From the NCBI GenBank assembly GCA_944383695.1, contig CALWQP010000001.1:1-64000 (forward strand): a stretch of DNA of 64,000 bases, in the 5' to 3' direction. The position numbers were made by a program, and so were the translations under genes. The stretch comes from an uncultured Mediterraneibacter sp. Lineage in GTDB: Bacteria; Bacillota; Clostridia; Lachnospirales; Lachnospiraceae. Positions 50,353-59,716 of this stretch are shown here, piece after piece (the stretch's first letter is position 1; every line of letters begins with the position of its first letter). Below the pieces are notes generated by a model. The model ran no database searches. It saw nothing but the letters and a program-made list of their open reading frames with translations, and was not told the origin of the DNA.

Positions 50353-53061
50353 TCACTCCAGCGCCCCCTTCAACTTCTTCTTCCTGTCCATCAACCGCTC
50401 ATTCCTTCCGGAGAATGATTTTGCTCTGGCGTGGAGAAGGATTTTTCTCCCCTCTGGATTTCTTGTATACACAAGCCTGAATCTGCCGATATATGGCTGC
50501 ATGGCTTTCTGGAACAGCTCCGCCTTTTCCCTGCTGGAAGCCAGAACTGAGGGAACGCAGAAATATTCCTTTGCCCTGTCCTTCCTTCCCCCATGGCACA
50601 AGAGATAGCGCTGATTCTCCACCGGCGAGAGCACCTCCTCCAGAGCATCCGCATATACGGTTTTCTCCCGGTCGGTCCCTCCCTTCAGCCACGCGCAGAA
50701 CAGGATGCCGTCCACCTCATCGTTCATCACCTTGCAGGCAGATGTGATCTGACCGCTCTGCTTCAGCGCGTCCAACATTCCTCTGCTGATTCCCCGGAAG
50801 CGCCACATTGGCGTCAGGTGCCGGATAATCCTCCCGCCGAACACAATGCTGAGCAGGATAAACAGCATGGTGGTCCACAAAAACAAGTTCTGCTCCAGAT
50901 TTGCATCTGTGCGCAGGTTGACACGGTATAAAATATTATACGCCTCTGCCAGAGTGATCATGATCTGGGCGCCGAGAGCATGAAAAAATCTCACTCCCGG
51001 TTTTAACTGTTTCCGGTCCACAGCATACTCATCCATGACTTCCATTTTATCATAGATGCACACGGCCTCTTTCCACTGCTGTGCCACTGCTCTCCGGTTC
51101 ATACTCCTCTCTGCCATATCCTCATTGATCTGACGGATATGCGCTTTATTATAAGGTCTTTTTATTGTACTTAAACGTTCTATGCCATTCTCGATCACAG
51201 TGCCGTCGTAACTGATACAGAGAATTCCTTTCATGCGCCGCTCCAGTGTGCGGTAATCCTCTGATAATTCCGGATCCGGAATCCCCATCCGGCGCTTTTC
51301 TTTCTTCTCTCCAGATGAGGACAGACAGACCAGATGCCAGATATTGCTCACTTTTTCCGGATTCCATGGGCAGGTGCGTATAGCCCTTCCCCTCATCTGG
51401 TTGCCCAGCACATAGGAACCCACCGTACTTGCCAGAATGAGGGAATTGATTCCCGGCGAATCCCAGCCTTCTCCGAGAAGTGATTTTGTCCCGATCAGTA
51501 TCTGGATAAGTCCCCGCTCAAATATCCTTGTGACGATGCGGGTGTACAGATTCATTTTCCCCTTAACAGAAACTTCGCTGTATCCCAGTTTTTCTCCCTC
51601 AGAGCTTGTGAGCTCCCGAAAGACCGGCGCAAATTCCGGATCTTCCAGACGCAGTTCCTCTTCAAAGCCCTCCCTTGCAGAGTCCGGAATCACGATCATG
51701 CTCCCGCACAGTATTCCAAGCTTCCATTCCCCGCCTCTTCTGCGGAGCAGCTCAAAAACAGGGAGCACTCCCATTGTCTGGATATCCTTTGAGGCATTGC
51801 CTAAGCTGTTCCGATACTCTTTCCGTATGTAATCTGTCAATATGAGCATCCGCAGTCCCTCCCCCATGGCAGAGTGCTCACAGGAAGCAATATGAAGGAT
51901 ACTGTCAAGCTTTCCACGGCTGTTTATCAAAAGCTTCTCAACCCTGTCACTGACAAGAAATCTCACCTTCTTCTGGTCGAGCAGCCCCTTTGCTTTTAGT
52001 TCTTTTATGAGAGCTTCCCTGTATTCGTCCGTGCAGCTGTACTTGTCTTTGTCATCATACAGAAATCCCTGAAGAAAAAGTTCCAGCCATTTTTCTGACA
52101 TTTCGGGCATTTGTTTTACATTCAAAACCTCCAGCCATTTCCACGAAAAAGAGATTCCCCTCGCCTGACAGTAAGTTAGAAGCGCGGACAGATATCCGGG
52201 ATTTTCCAGCATGCTATCATAAAAATTCTCATAGTCCAAAAGTGCGGGATGTGAAGCGGCTGCTTCTTTTAAAGACATGTCCTCCATCAGCAGCCCGAAC
52301 ATCTCGTCCGCATTGCGGCGGAAACTCAATATCTGCTGTTCTTCTTCCCTGGAAGGATAGTTAAACCACACATAGTCCTGGTGGGGACACAGACTTCCCT
52401 CTTTCACCAGTTCCGGGATCGTGATCTCGGCATCCACAGGACCGCACATCTTTGTGTACCTCTCCCACTGAGAAGGCGTGGAGTCATAGGGCGGCGTTGC
52501 TGTCAGTGAGATGACCGTCACATCCGGCATCTGCTCCATAAAGTTCTCAAGCGCTTTCCACCACTCATTTTTCAAATGATGACACTCGTCCAGGCATATG
52601 GTGCGGATCCCAGCTTCCTTCACCTTCTGGACAAAAGCAAAGCCGGAAAAGTCAATTTCTTCTTTTTCTGTCTCGTCCTCTGTCTCTTCTATATCTTTCT
52701 GTCCAGTCATTCCGCAGAACAGGGTCTGGTAAGTGATGGATGTGATAAGCCCCGGCTGTCTGATATCGTTTGAAACAATCTGGACATCCTCTTGGGGTTC
52801 TCCCTTCTGTGCTGCCAGGAATGAATCCTCTATCCGCTGGAGCCACTGCTGACGAATCACAAGACGAGGCGAAAGAATCAGACAGGGCTGGCCGGTCCTG
52901 CGGATCAACTCAATGCCTAGCGTAGTTTTTCCTGCTCCGGGCGCAGCCACAACGTGTATCTTCCCATCCTCAAGATACCGGTCTGCTTCACTTAGTACCC
53001 GCTCCTGATAGTTTCTCCACTGTCCCTGAAACGAGAGAATGCCATCATATGTATTCTTCAT
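50353..53061 (-). CDS. Superfamily 2 DEAD/DEAH-type helicase, large
   Basis: 902 residues, start at 53061 behind AAGGAGG. Walker A VVAAPGAGKTTLGIELI, motif II CLDECHHLKNEWW (DECH), motif III SLTATPPYD, motif V LIGTKSLLGEGWDSPGINSL and motif VI NQMRGRAIRT are intact. Between the motor and the C-terminus are two hydrophobic stretches (FFHALGAQIMITLAEAYNIL; LFLWTTMLFILLSIVFGGRI), which could anchor it in the membrane. The last 140 residues form a basic domain I do not recognise. It lies just outside the element, adjacent to attR. A defence or DNA-repair role is possible. Confidence 0.75.
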   Translation of the reverse strand: MKNTYDGILSFQGQWRNYQERVLSEADRYLEDGKIHVVAAPGAGKTTLGIELIRRTGQPCLILSPRLVIRQQWLQRIEDSFLAAQKGEPQEDVQIVSNDIRQPGLITSITYQTLFCGMTGQKDIEETEDETEKEEIDFSGFAFVQKVKEAGIRTICLDECHHLKNEWWKALENFMEQMPDVTVISLTATPPYDSTPSQWERYTKMCGPVDAEITIPELVKEGSLCPHQDYVWFNYPSREEEQQILSFRRNADEMFGLLMEDMSLKEAAASHPALLDYENFYDSMLENPGYLSALLTYCQARGISFSWKWLEVLNVKQMPEMSEKWLELFLQGFLYDDKDKYSCTDEYREALIKELKAKGLLDQKKVRFLVSDRVEKLLINSRGKLDSILHIASCEHSAMGEGLRMLILTDYIRKEYRNSLGNASKDIQTMGVLPVFELLRRRGGEWKLGILCGSMIVIPDSAREGFEEELRLEDPEFAPVFRELTSSEGEKLGYSEVSVKGKMNLYTRIVTRIFERGLIQILIGTKSLLGEGWDSPGINSLILASTVGSYVLGNQMRGRAIRTCPWNPEKVSNIWHLVCLSSSGEKKEKRRMGIPDPELSEDYRTLERRMKGILCISYDGTVIENGIERLSTIKRPYNKAHIRQINEDMAERSMNRRAVAQQWKEAVCIYDKMEVMDEYAVDRKQLKPGVRFFHALGAQIMITLAEAYNILYRVNLRTDANLEQNLFLWTTMLFILLSIVFGGRIIRHLTPMWRFRGISRGMLDALKQSGQITSACKVMNDEVDGILFCAWLKGGTDREKTVYADALEEVLSPVENQRYLLCHGGRKDRAKEYFCVPSVLASSREKAELFQKAMQPYIGRFRLVYTRNPEGRKILLHARAKSFSGRNERLMDRKKKLKGALE

Positions 53062-53374
53062 TTTATCCTCCTTAAAGACCATCGAAGATCATTGTCCGCA
53101 TTTTCGCTGAACTTGTATATGCATAGTATTATACCTGCTGCAAATGGAGTTGTCGAGAAAACTTGCATTTTTTCATAGTCTGCGACGAATATATACATCT
53201 TTGAAATGAGCAGCAGCGAAAGCGTTACTCCTTAAGGAAAAAATCTATAACGCACATGGGGACTCGCAAAGTTTTATCTTTGCAAGTCCCCATCTATATC
53301 ATGCTCGCGCCAATTGTGTCAGCTGTGCTGGATATACCAGTTTTATGATATGTCTTTCAGATCAACTATCCCCC
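53062..53374. other. Spacer with relic of a repressor-gene 3' end
   Basis: This 313-base gap holds the helicase promoter and, at 53215-53305, a decayed relative of the repressor end and terminator of the mobile element. Shared words are GGAAAAAATC, TAACGCACA, the 16-bp hairpin ATGGGGACT-CGCAAAG (53256-53293) and ATCTATATCATG. It suggests that a related element once occupied this place. Nothing else is recognised. Confidence 0.45.
53128..53156 (-). promoter_or_regulatory. Sigma-A promoter of the helicase gene
   Basis: TCGACA (53156-53151) and a perfect TATAAT (53133-53128), spacer 17 bases, about 65 nt before the start codon. Confidence 0.65.
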
Positions 53375-56300
53375 TCAGGATCTTTCTCGCCTTTTGACCC
53401 ATAAACATATACACGTTCCTGCACATACTGCCAGCAGCATCAGCCACAGCGCCGCATTTTCCGTATCGCCTGTCTTTACAGCTTTATCATCCGCCGCTGC
53501 GCCACTTACTGTATTATTACCTGCGCCTATCCCGAGGCCTGTCCCCGGTTTGCTGTCCGAACCTGTTCCTCCTGTCCCCGGCTGCTTTTCCACAAGACTG
53601 TTTAGTGCAGTTCTGAGCTGTGCTGCTGCAGTATTTACTCTGTCCTGCTCACCTGTGGAAATATTCTCATCTCCCAGGATCTCCCCGGCAGCTTTCAAAG
53701 CCTCATTGAGGACGGCCACGCTCTCCTCTGTATATTTACCTGAAGCAACAGCTGCATTTGCCGTTTCTATGAGTGTATTCAGCTCTGTCTTGTCCGCCTT
53801 AAGCGGAAGATTGCCCATTGCAGCAGTCAGCGCGTTGAAGCTCGCGTCTATCTGATCCTGCGTAACGGTTGTGTCACCGGCATTCATTCTGTTAAGAAGC
53901 TCCTGGACGGCCGCCATTGCCTTCTCAAGCTCTGCCACTGCGGATGGAATGACGCCTTCTGTTGTTATCTTTTCAGCACTCTCCAGCGCCTTTTCCAGAT
54001 CCTCTGCAGAAAGCTTCAGTTCATACTTGACAATATAGACTTCCTCTTCATTGGCTGTGCTGATCTGCCAGCCTGCCTCCGAATACGCGCCGCCTGATAC
54101 GTTATACTCATACGGCGTCCCATCCTCCTGATATTTCGGAACGACCAGATCCGCTTCCACTGTATCCGACAATGCGTGAGATGATGTGACGTTTACGATC
54201 TCCGTCTGGCTTCCGCCCTTGATGATCAGTGATACAGTATCAGGTCGCTTTCCGGATGCATTATCATTGTCGGTCCAGCGCACTTCTGTGTCCAGCACAA
54301 CGGACCTGACTGCATGTACTTTAAATCCATCGCCCACAGTACCGGTGCATTCATAACGGTAGCCCTCTTTCTCCGTACTGCTGTCAAAGTCTTCTGTAAT
54401 GCAGTATACTTCAAAGGCTGCTCCCAGCTCCGGGTCTACGTTTTCAAATGCGTCTGTCCAGCCATTGCTCTCGGACAGTGTAAGCGTTTCGCCATCAATG
54501 ATCTTTCCATCAACTTTCAGCCCGACTTCTACACTTGCCGGACGCTCACTATCGCTGTCATCTGCATCCTGCCAGTCCATAGACACATTGATCTCGAACG
54601 GCTCCGGAAGGATCGCTCTGTAAACGTGGATCTCTCCAATGCAGGCCAGTTTGTGCTGGATCCCATTGAAACTGTCTGTCACCTCAACTTTGATCCTGTC
54701 AGCAGTCACTGGTTCGCCAAAGATCACCTCTCCATTTCCGTTTGTACCTTCTTCGAATGAGAAGGAGTGAACCTCCTGCCATTCTTCTTCTCCTGTTTTC
54801 GAATAAATCGTCGCAGCTTTCAGGAATCCGTTATTTCCGCTCGTTTTACCCTCAAAACTGAGCTTTCCGACGAGTTTCTCTCCTCCAAGTCCGAACTCAA
54901 TGGACTGCGGGAGTGGATCACTATCAATGAGTGTCCCATTTTCGTTCTCCGTATAGCTTATATGCCATGCACTTCCCGGATCACCGTCAAACGCAAACTC
55001 CGGACCGCCGTCCCTGTATTTCTCCGGATCCTTGGAAGATGTCGCGCTACAGTCCTCAGCCATCACGCTCTGAGGGATTTCTTCGTATGTGATCTCAGTC
55101 ACAGGACTTCTCGTTGTGGCCGGTTCAGTCTCGATTTGTCCCGGCTCTCCGTTCAGCCTGATAATGTACTCATTTGTAACAAGCTGATTCTCGGACTGCA
55201 CGATTACCTTTGCCACGCCGGACTCATCTGCCGGAACCACTGTCACTGCCGCGTTTCCTCTTGATCTTGCCGTGATGACCGCATTCGCCGGATCTTTCGC
55301 CTCGGCTGCGTAGCCGCCGGCATTTATTTCTCCTGCCACAAAGCCGTCTACTTCTTTTCCGTCAACCGTAAGGCTGTCCAGAACCGCGGAATCATTCATC
55401 GTATATCCAAATGCAGTCGTCCAGATCTCCGCCTCTTTCAGTCCCACATATCCGTTGCCCTGCTGTGTCATTGTGATACGCACGCCTTTGACACTGCGCG
55501 GTGCGTCAAGGGTGAACGTTGTCTCGCCGTCCGCCGAATAATCTGTCGCCGTAAATCCGACATCGCGGAAGTCCAATCCGTCCTCAGCGACCTGGATATT
55601 CACATTTTCCGGCACGCTCACATTTGCGTCTGTGAAGAACCACAATTTAATTGTATCAATCTCCTGTGCCTCAGTCCATGTAAATGTGATAAACGGAGAA
55701 GAACTCTGGAGATGGTCGTTCCAGTTCGTCCAACGCGCCTGCGGATCGTTAACAACATTGTTCACGCCGTCGACAATGGAAAGCAGATTATCTGCCGGCA
55801 CTCCGCAGCTCTCTGTCAGGCTCGCATATTGAGGCGCCACGTTGACCGGATCCATGGTTTCTCCTTCTGCCACGCGGACCGTTGTATGTACTTTGTATGA
55901 GACATCTTCCGATACGTTCACAATTCCCGTAACAGTAATGACATCATCTACCTCCGCAACATCATCGGCAGTGATCTCGTCCCACGCAACAGGATACTCG
56001 CCGTATTCATCTCCGTTTTCCAGGATTCCGGATACTGTTGCCGGAAGCGCCGGGACCACGCCTGCGCTCGTTGCCCTGGAATAGTTTTTAAACCCGGCAA
56101 AGACAGGCGTTACATGGAGAAATGCCTCCACGTCTATTGTCTCCTCTCCGACAGTGAGCACGCCATTCAGCATGTACTCTCCCGGAGAGTTGTATATTTC
56201 TTCCGAAACATCTTCCCAAGCGATCGTGCCCTTCGCAGACCTGCCATCGCTCATTGTGACGTCCACCTCTGTCTGCAGTTCCGGAGCAGTTCCCATTGTT

Positions 56301-59101
56301 ACAGTGTACTCTTTAGTAATCTCATAATCTCTTACATAAGCGGGCCCCTGCTCGTCTCCCACCGTATTGACTGTCACTGCGCCGCCCTCTAAACCGGAGG
56401 ATTCTGCTCTCAGAGTGAACCCGCCTGCCTTGCCCGTACTGCGCACGATAACCAGCGCTTTACCGGAAAACGCATCAATATTGGCGGTCTTTTCACTTGT
56501 GAGAACGCTGGGCTGCTGGAACTTATCCGTGGTGGATGGATTCCCGTTGTCAACGCCTATGATCTCACCATTTCCTGTCAGGCTGAAACGGATGTTATTT
56601 CTGGCTGAGCTTACAAACCCGCCCTTTCCGTCCAGAACATCAACGGAAATATAAGAGAGGCTGCTGCCGTCCGCCTGGATCTCGCTCTTCTCAGCCGTCA
56701 CTTTCAGGCTGGCGCCCTCATCGCTGTTAGTGGTGACATGATCAAGACCATATGTATCCTCGATCAAATTTCCGTCCGAATCATATGCCTTCGCACTCAA
56801 TATACCTTCCTGGTACTGTACGCTGAACTGAGCAGCCATCTGCTTCCATTCCTGGCTTTCATTGACTGCTGTGCATAGTCCTGCATTATCCGATTTATTA
56901 GTATAAGTAGAATATGAATACCCTTCGCCTGTCTTAAAATCATTTCTTGTGGCCGTACCAATCTTCACATCATTCAGATACAGTTCCACTTTTGCCGCGT
57001 TAGAGTACACATAAACCGGAACTTTCCCATTGTTGATGACCAGGTCTTCTTCATTCCAGCTCTGCGGAACTACGTGGAGCGTCGTCTTATCTTCCACCCA
57101 CTGGCTGGAATAGAAGTAATAGGAATCTTTCGGGAATCCCGCGGTGTCGATCACACCGAAAAAGCTGGAGTTGGGAATCGCCTGATTTCCGCCCACAACA
57201 CTCCCTGTTCCTGTGCCGTTCCACGCGCCTGTTCCGGTTGGCTCTCCGATATAGTCAAAGCCTGTCCAGATAAATTCTCCCATGATAAAATCATTCTTTA
57301 TCGTATAGTACCAGGATTCTCTCGCTGTATTTCCCCATCCCACACTTGCCGTATCGTACGCTGTACACTGATAATCGCCAAATTGGGAAGTAGACGACAA
57401 TGTGTTATAAATTCCGCGGCTGTTTGCAGGAGACGCAGTCTCTGTACCCACCAGCGGCCATTCCGGCTGCTGACTGTGTTTGCTTGCATACTGCGTAGGA
57501 TAGTAATTGAGACCCACAACACCGCCCGCATCAAAAAGCTTCTTGTCGATCGTTGTACGAAAATCCGACTGACTCCATGTAGACTGGTTATCTCCCATGG
57601 TGATCGGCTTCGTATCATCAATATCCTTGATCCACTTGATCAGGTTATCCGCGATGCCCGGGTATGTCGTCTGTGAATCATTTCCAGCCGCACATCCTGT
57701 GGGCAGCTCGTTTCCGATGGACCACATCACTACCGACGGATCGTTTTTATCACGGTTGACTGTTGACTCGAGAACGAACTGAGCCCAGGTCATGTCCGAT
57801 TTTCCGCCGATAACGTAATTATTCGCTCCAAGCGTTTTGTTGAATTCTTTTCCGAAATCATTGACGTTTCCGTTCTTATAGTTTGTCCAGCCGTCAAAAA
57901 TCTCGTTCATGACAAGGATGCCTTCTTCATTGCAGATCGAGATCAGCATGTCAGAAGGAACATTATGGCTTGCGCGGATCGCATTGCATCCCATGCCTTT
58001 GAGGATCTCCACCTGTCGCTTCACCGCATCATAATAAGATGCGGCGCCAAGAGCTCCCTGGTCATGATGCATGCACACACCCTTCATCTTCACGTTCTTG
58101 CCGTTCAGTTTGAACCCAAAGTTTGCGTCATATTCCAGATAACGGAAACCGAATTCTGTCTCATAAGTATCAAGCACATCGCCGTCTTCCACGATCTCTG
58201 TCTGTACATAGTACAAGTTCGGATTGTCGCAGTCCCAAAGAGCCGGATTGTTGACTACAACCTCCTGCTTTACAGTCTGTTCCGCATCCTGACCGATTTC
58301 AACCGCTTTCTCGGCCGGTGAACTTACAGTCTTTCCCTGGGCATCCAGAACTGTGGTGCGCACCGTTACCGTTCCAGATGTGCCTCTTTCATTCTTTACG
58401 TCCGTCTCCACATGGACCGTCACATCACCGCCCTGCTGTTCTTCAAGCTGAGGCGTTGTCACATAAGTACCCTCATCTGCCACATGGATATCGCCAGATA
58501 CGCTCAGTGTCACGTCCCTGTAGATTCCGGAGCCGGAATACCAGCGGCTGGATGGGAATTCATTTACAGCCTTGACAGAGATCACATTTTCTGTTCTTCC
58601 GTCACAGGTCACATAGTCAGAAATGTCCAGTGAGAAATCATTATATCCGTAAAAGTTTTCACCGATCTTAGTTCCATTCACATAAACATATGCGTGATTG
58701 TACACGCCGTCAAAATTCAGCGTCAGAGTCTTTCCCTTATAATTTTCCGGGAATACAACCGTCTTTCTGTACCATCCTGTTCCGCCTGGGAGGAAGCCGG
58801 ATTCCGCCTCATACTGAGCAGAAAATTCCTGATCCATGCTGAAGTCGTGCGGAAGCTGGATGTCTTCCCACTGGGAATCGTCAAAATCCTTTTGACCCGC
58901 ATTTTCTGCCTCGCCAAGATGGAATTTCCATCCGCTGTTAAAATTTCCTTTTTCTGCTTTCGTCTCCGGAACGAACATTTCTGACTGCTCTGCCTGAGTA
59001 TCTTCTGCATCTTTTGCCGCAGCCGGTACGCTGACACTTCCTAGGACAGTGACAGCAGCAAGACACGATGCCAGCCACCGCGCTTTTACTTTCTCTTTCA
59101 T
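53375..59101 (-). CDS. Multidomain cell-wall GH2 glycosidase (beta-galactosidase-like)
   Basis: 1908 residues from 59101 (GAGGAGG). Signal peptide 1-29; GH2 sugar-binding domain about 50-200; Ig-like domain to about 320; TIM barrel with acid/base E near 465 (MWSIGNELP) and probable nucleophile E near 554 (PLVGTETAS). Then Ig-like and DUF4982-type domains, Big_4-like repeats, two F5/8-type carbohydrate-binding domains, two Cna-B-like repeats (RPASVEVGLKVDGK, RPDTVSLIIKGG) and FIVAR-like helical repeats. The end, KTGDTENAALWLML to RRERS, is a sortase-type wall anchor with a non-canonical LPXTG. It probably attacks host or dietary glycans outside the cell. Confidence 0.9.
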   Translation of the reverse strand: MKEKVKARWLASCLAAVTVLGSVSVPAAAKDAEDTQAEQSEMFVPETKAEKGNFNSGWKFHLGEAENAGQKDFDDSQWEDIQLPHDFSMDQEFSAQYEAESGFLPGGTGWYRKTVVFPENYKGKTLTLNFDGVYNHAYVYVNGTKIGENFYGYNDFSLDISDYVTCDGRTENVISVKAVNEFPSSRWYSGSGIYRDVTLSVSGDIHVADEGTYVTTPQLEEQQGGDVTVHVETDVKNERGTSGTVTVRTTVLDAQGKTVSSPAEKAVEIGQDAEQTVKQEVVVNNPALWDCDNPNLYYVQTEIVEDGDVLDTYETEFGFRYLEYDANFGFKLNGKNVKMKGVCMHHDQGALGAASYYDAVKRQVEILKGMGCNAIRASHNVPSDMLISICNEEGILVMNEIFDGWTNYKNGNVNDFGKEFNKTLGANNYVIGGKSDMTWAQFVLESTVNRDKNDPSVVMWSIGNELPTGCAAGNDSQTTYPGIADNLIKWIKDIDDTKPITMGDNQSTWSQSDFRTTIDKKLFDAGGVVGLNYYPTQYASKHSQQPEWPLVGTETASPANSRGIYNTLSSTSQFGDYQCTAYDTASVGWGNTARESWYYTIKNDFIMGEFIWTGFDYIGEPTGTGAWNGTGTGSVVGGNQAIPNSSFFGVIDTAGFPKDSYYFYSSQWVEDKTTLHVVPQSWNEEDLVINNGKVPVYVYSNAAKVELYLNDVKIGTATRNDFKTGEGYSYSTYTNKSDNAGLCTAVNESQEWKQMAAQFSVQYQEGILSAKAYDSDGNLIEDTYGLDHVTTNSDEGASLKVTAEKSEIQADGSSLSYISVDVLDGKGGFVSSARNNIRFSLTGNGEIIGVDNGNPSTTDKFQQPSVLTSEKTANIDAFSGKALVIVRSTGKAGGFTLRAESSGLEGGAVTVNTVGDEQGPAYVRDYEITKEYTVTMGTAPELQTEVDVTMSDGRSAKGTIAWEDVSEEIYNSPGEYMLNGVLTVGEETIDVEAFLHVTPVFAGFKNYSRATSAGVVPALPATVSGILENGDEYGEYPVAWDEITADDVAEVDDVITVTGIVNVSEDVSYKVHTTVRVAEGETMDPVNVAPQYASLTESCGVPADNLLSIVDGVNNVVNDPQARWTNWNDHLQSSSPFITFTWTEAQEIDTIKLWFFTDANVSVPENVNIQVAEDGLDFRDVGFTATDYSADGETTFTLDAPRSVKGVRITMTQQGNGYVGLKEAEIWTTAFGYTMNDSAVLDSLTVDGKEVDGFVAGEINAGGYAAEAKDPANAVITARSRGNAAVTVVPADESGVAKVIVQSENQLVTNEYIIRLNGEPGQIETEPATTRSPVTEITYEEIPQSVMAEDCSATSSKDPEKYRDGGPEFAFDGDPGSAWHISYTENENGTLIDSDPLPQSIEFGLGGEKLVGKLSFEGKTSGNNGFLKAATIYSKTGEEEWQEVHSFSFEEGTNGNGEVIFGEPVTADRIKVEVTDSFNGIQHKLACIGEIHVYRAILPEPFEINVSMDWQDADDSDSERPASVEVGLKVDGKIIDGETLTLSESNGWTDAFENVDPELGAAFEVYCITEDFDSSTEKEGYRYECTGTVGDGFKVHAVRSVVLDTEVRWTDNDNASGKRPDTVSLIIKGGSQTEIVNVTSSHALSDTVEADLVVPKYQEDGTPYEYNVSGGAYSEAGWQISTANEEEVYIVKYELKLSAEDLEKALESAEKITTEGVIPSAVAELEKAMAAVQELLNRMNAGDTTVTQDQIDASFNALTAAMGNLPLKADKTELNTLIETANAAVASGKYTEESVAVLNEALKAAGEILGDENISTGEQDRVNTAAAQLRTALNSLVEKQPGTGGTGSDSKPGTGLGIGAGNNTVSGAAADDKAVKTGDTENAALWLMLLAVCAGTCICLWVKRRERS

Positions 59102-59174
59102 GAACCTTCGTCCTCCTCTGATATAAATTAATGAGTATTTCCCCATTACTTAAAATATCGCATAATATATTTCG

Positions 59175-59203
59175 ATTATGTCATATCTGCTATTATATTT
59201 CAA
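59175..59203 (-). promoter_or_regulatory. Promoter of the GH2 gene
   Basis: TTGAAA (59203-59198) and CATAAT (59180-59175) with 17 bases between, about 75 nt before the start codon. No catabolite-repression (cre) site was recognised. Confidence 0.55.
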
Positions 59204-59302
59204 TAATTTTATACATTTTTGTGCATTTTGCCACTCTGTTATATTCTTTTTACTATCTGTTTAGAATTTTTCGGGTTCTTTAATAATTCACTCATATTTT
59301 TG

Positions 59303-59328
59303 ACACATTTTCCCTTTATACTTTATGT
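59303..59328 (+). promoter_or_regulatory. Conserved promoter block of sRNA copy 2
   Basis: GACACATTTTC (59302-59312) and TATACT (59317-59322) at the same distance from the 5' hairpin as in copy 1. The shared block suggests common regulation of both RNAs. Confidence 0.5.
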
Positions 59329-59468
59329 TAGATAGTTGATTAACAACTATCTTCCCCCCTCATAAAGTTAAGGCACTACGAAGTGTCGCACTTTACTCTC
59401 ATTCCTTTTAGATAACTTATAAAACGGCGAAAAACCCATCAGTCAAAAAGCTGATGGGTTTTCGTTGT
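59329..59468 (+). ncRNA. Candidate structured C-rich small RNA, copy 2 (uninterrupted)
   Basis: Same order as copy 1: GATAGTTG/CAACTATC hairpin with a shorter loop, CCCCCCTCATAAAG, then hairpin 2 AAAGT ... ACTTT enclosing GCACT/AGTGT (T-A in copy 1 is C-G here). The linker CTCATTCCTTTTAGATAACT follows, then a terminator stem AACCCATCAG/CTGATGGGTT with different but complementary bases, then TTTTCGTTG. Because both stems are rebuilt with different bases, selection on RNA structure is likely. It lies between the GH2 gene and a lipoprotein remnant, read away from GH2. Confidence 0.6.
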
Positions 59469-59497
59469 TTATATCTCTCCGCTCACTGCAGATTGAG

Positions 59498-59712
59498 GCA
59501 TCCCTGTTACCTGCGGTGGAAATAATACGAAAAATGAGCCGGTCGGATCTCAGGATGATTCTTCCAAAACAGAAGAAGAAACCAAAGAGACTGAAAAAAC
59601 TGAGGAACCTGAAAAGACGGAACAACCTGCAGGAACATCAGAAACAGATATCTCTTCTGCCGTGGACGCCACTACAACATCAGACTCAGCCCAGCATACA
59701 GGAAATGGCCCC
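59498..59712 (+). pseudogene. Lipoprotein gene remnant, 5' and 3' truncated
   Basis: The plus strand reads GIPVTCGGNNTKNEPVGSQD, then a Thr/Glu-rich stretch (SKTEEETKETEKTEEPEKTE) and QPAGTSETDISSAV. VTCGGN followed by an acidic low-complexity linker is the typical start of a mature lipoprotein. No start codon or signal peptide precedes it (an in-frame TGA is at 59495-59497), and the frame soon enters the 3' end of the hydrolase gene on the other strand. I infer a broken gene. Confidence 0.45.
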
Positions 59713-59716
59713 GGTA

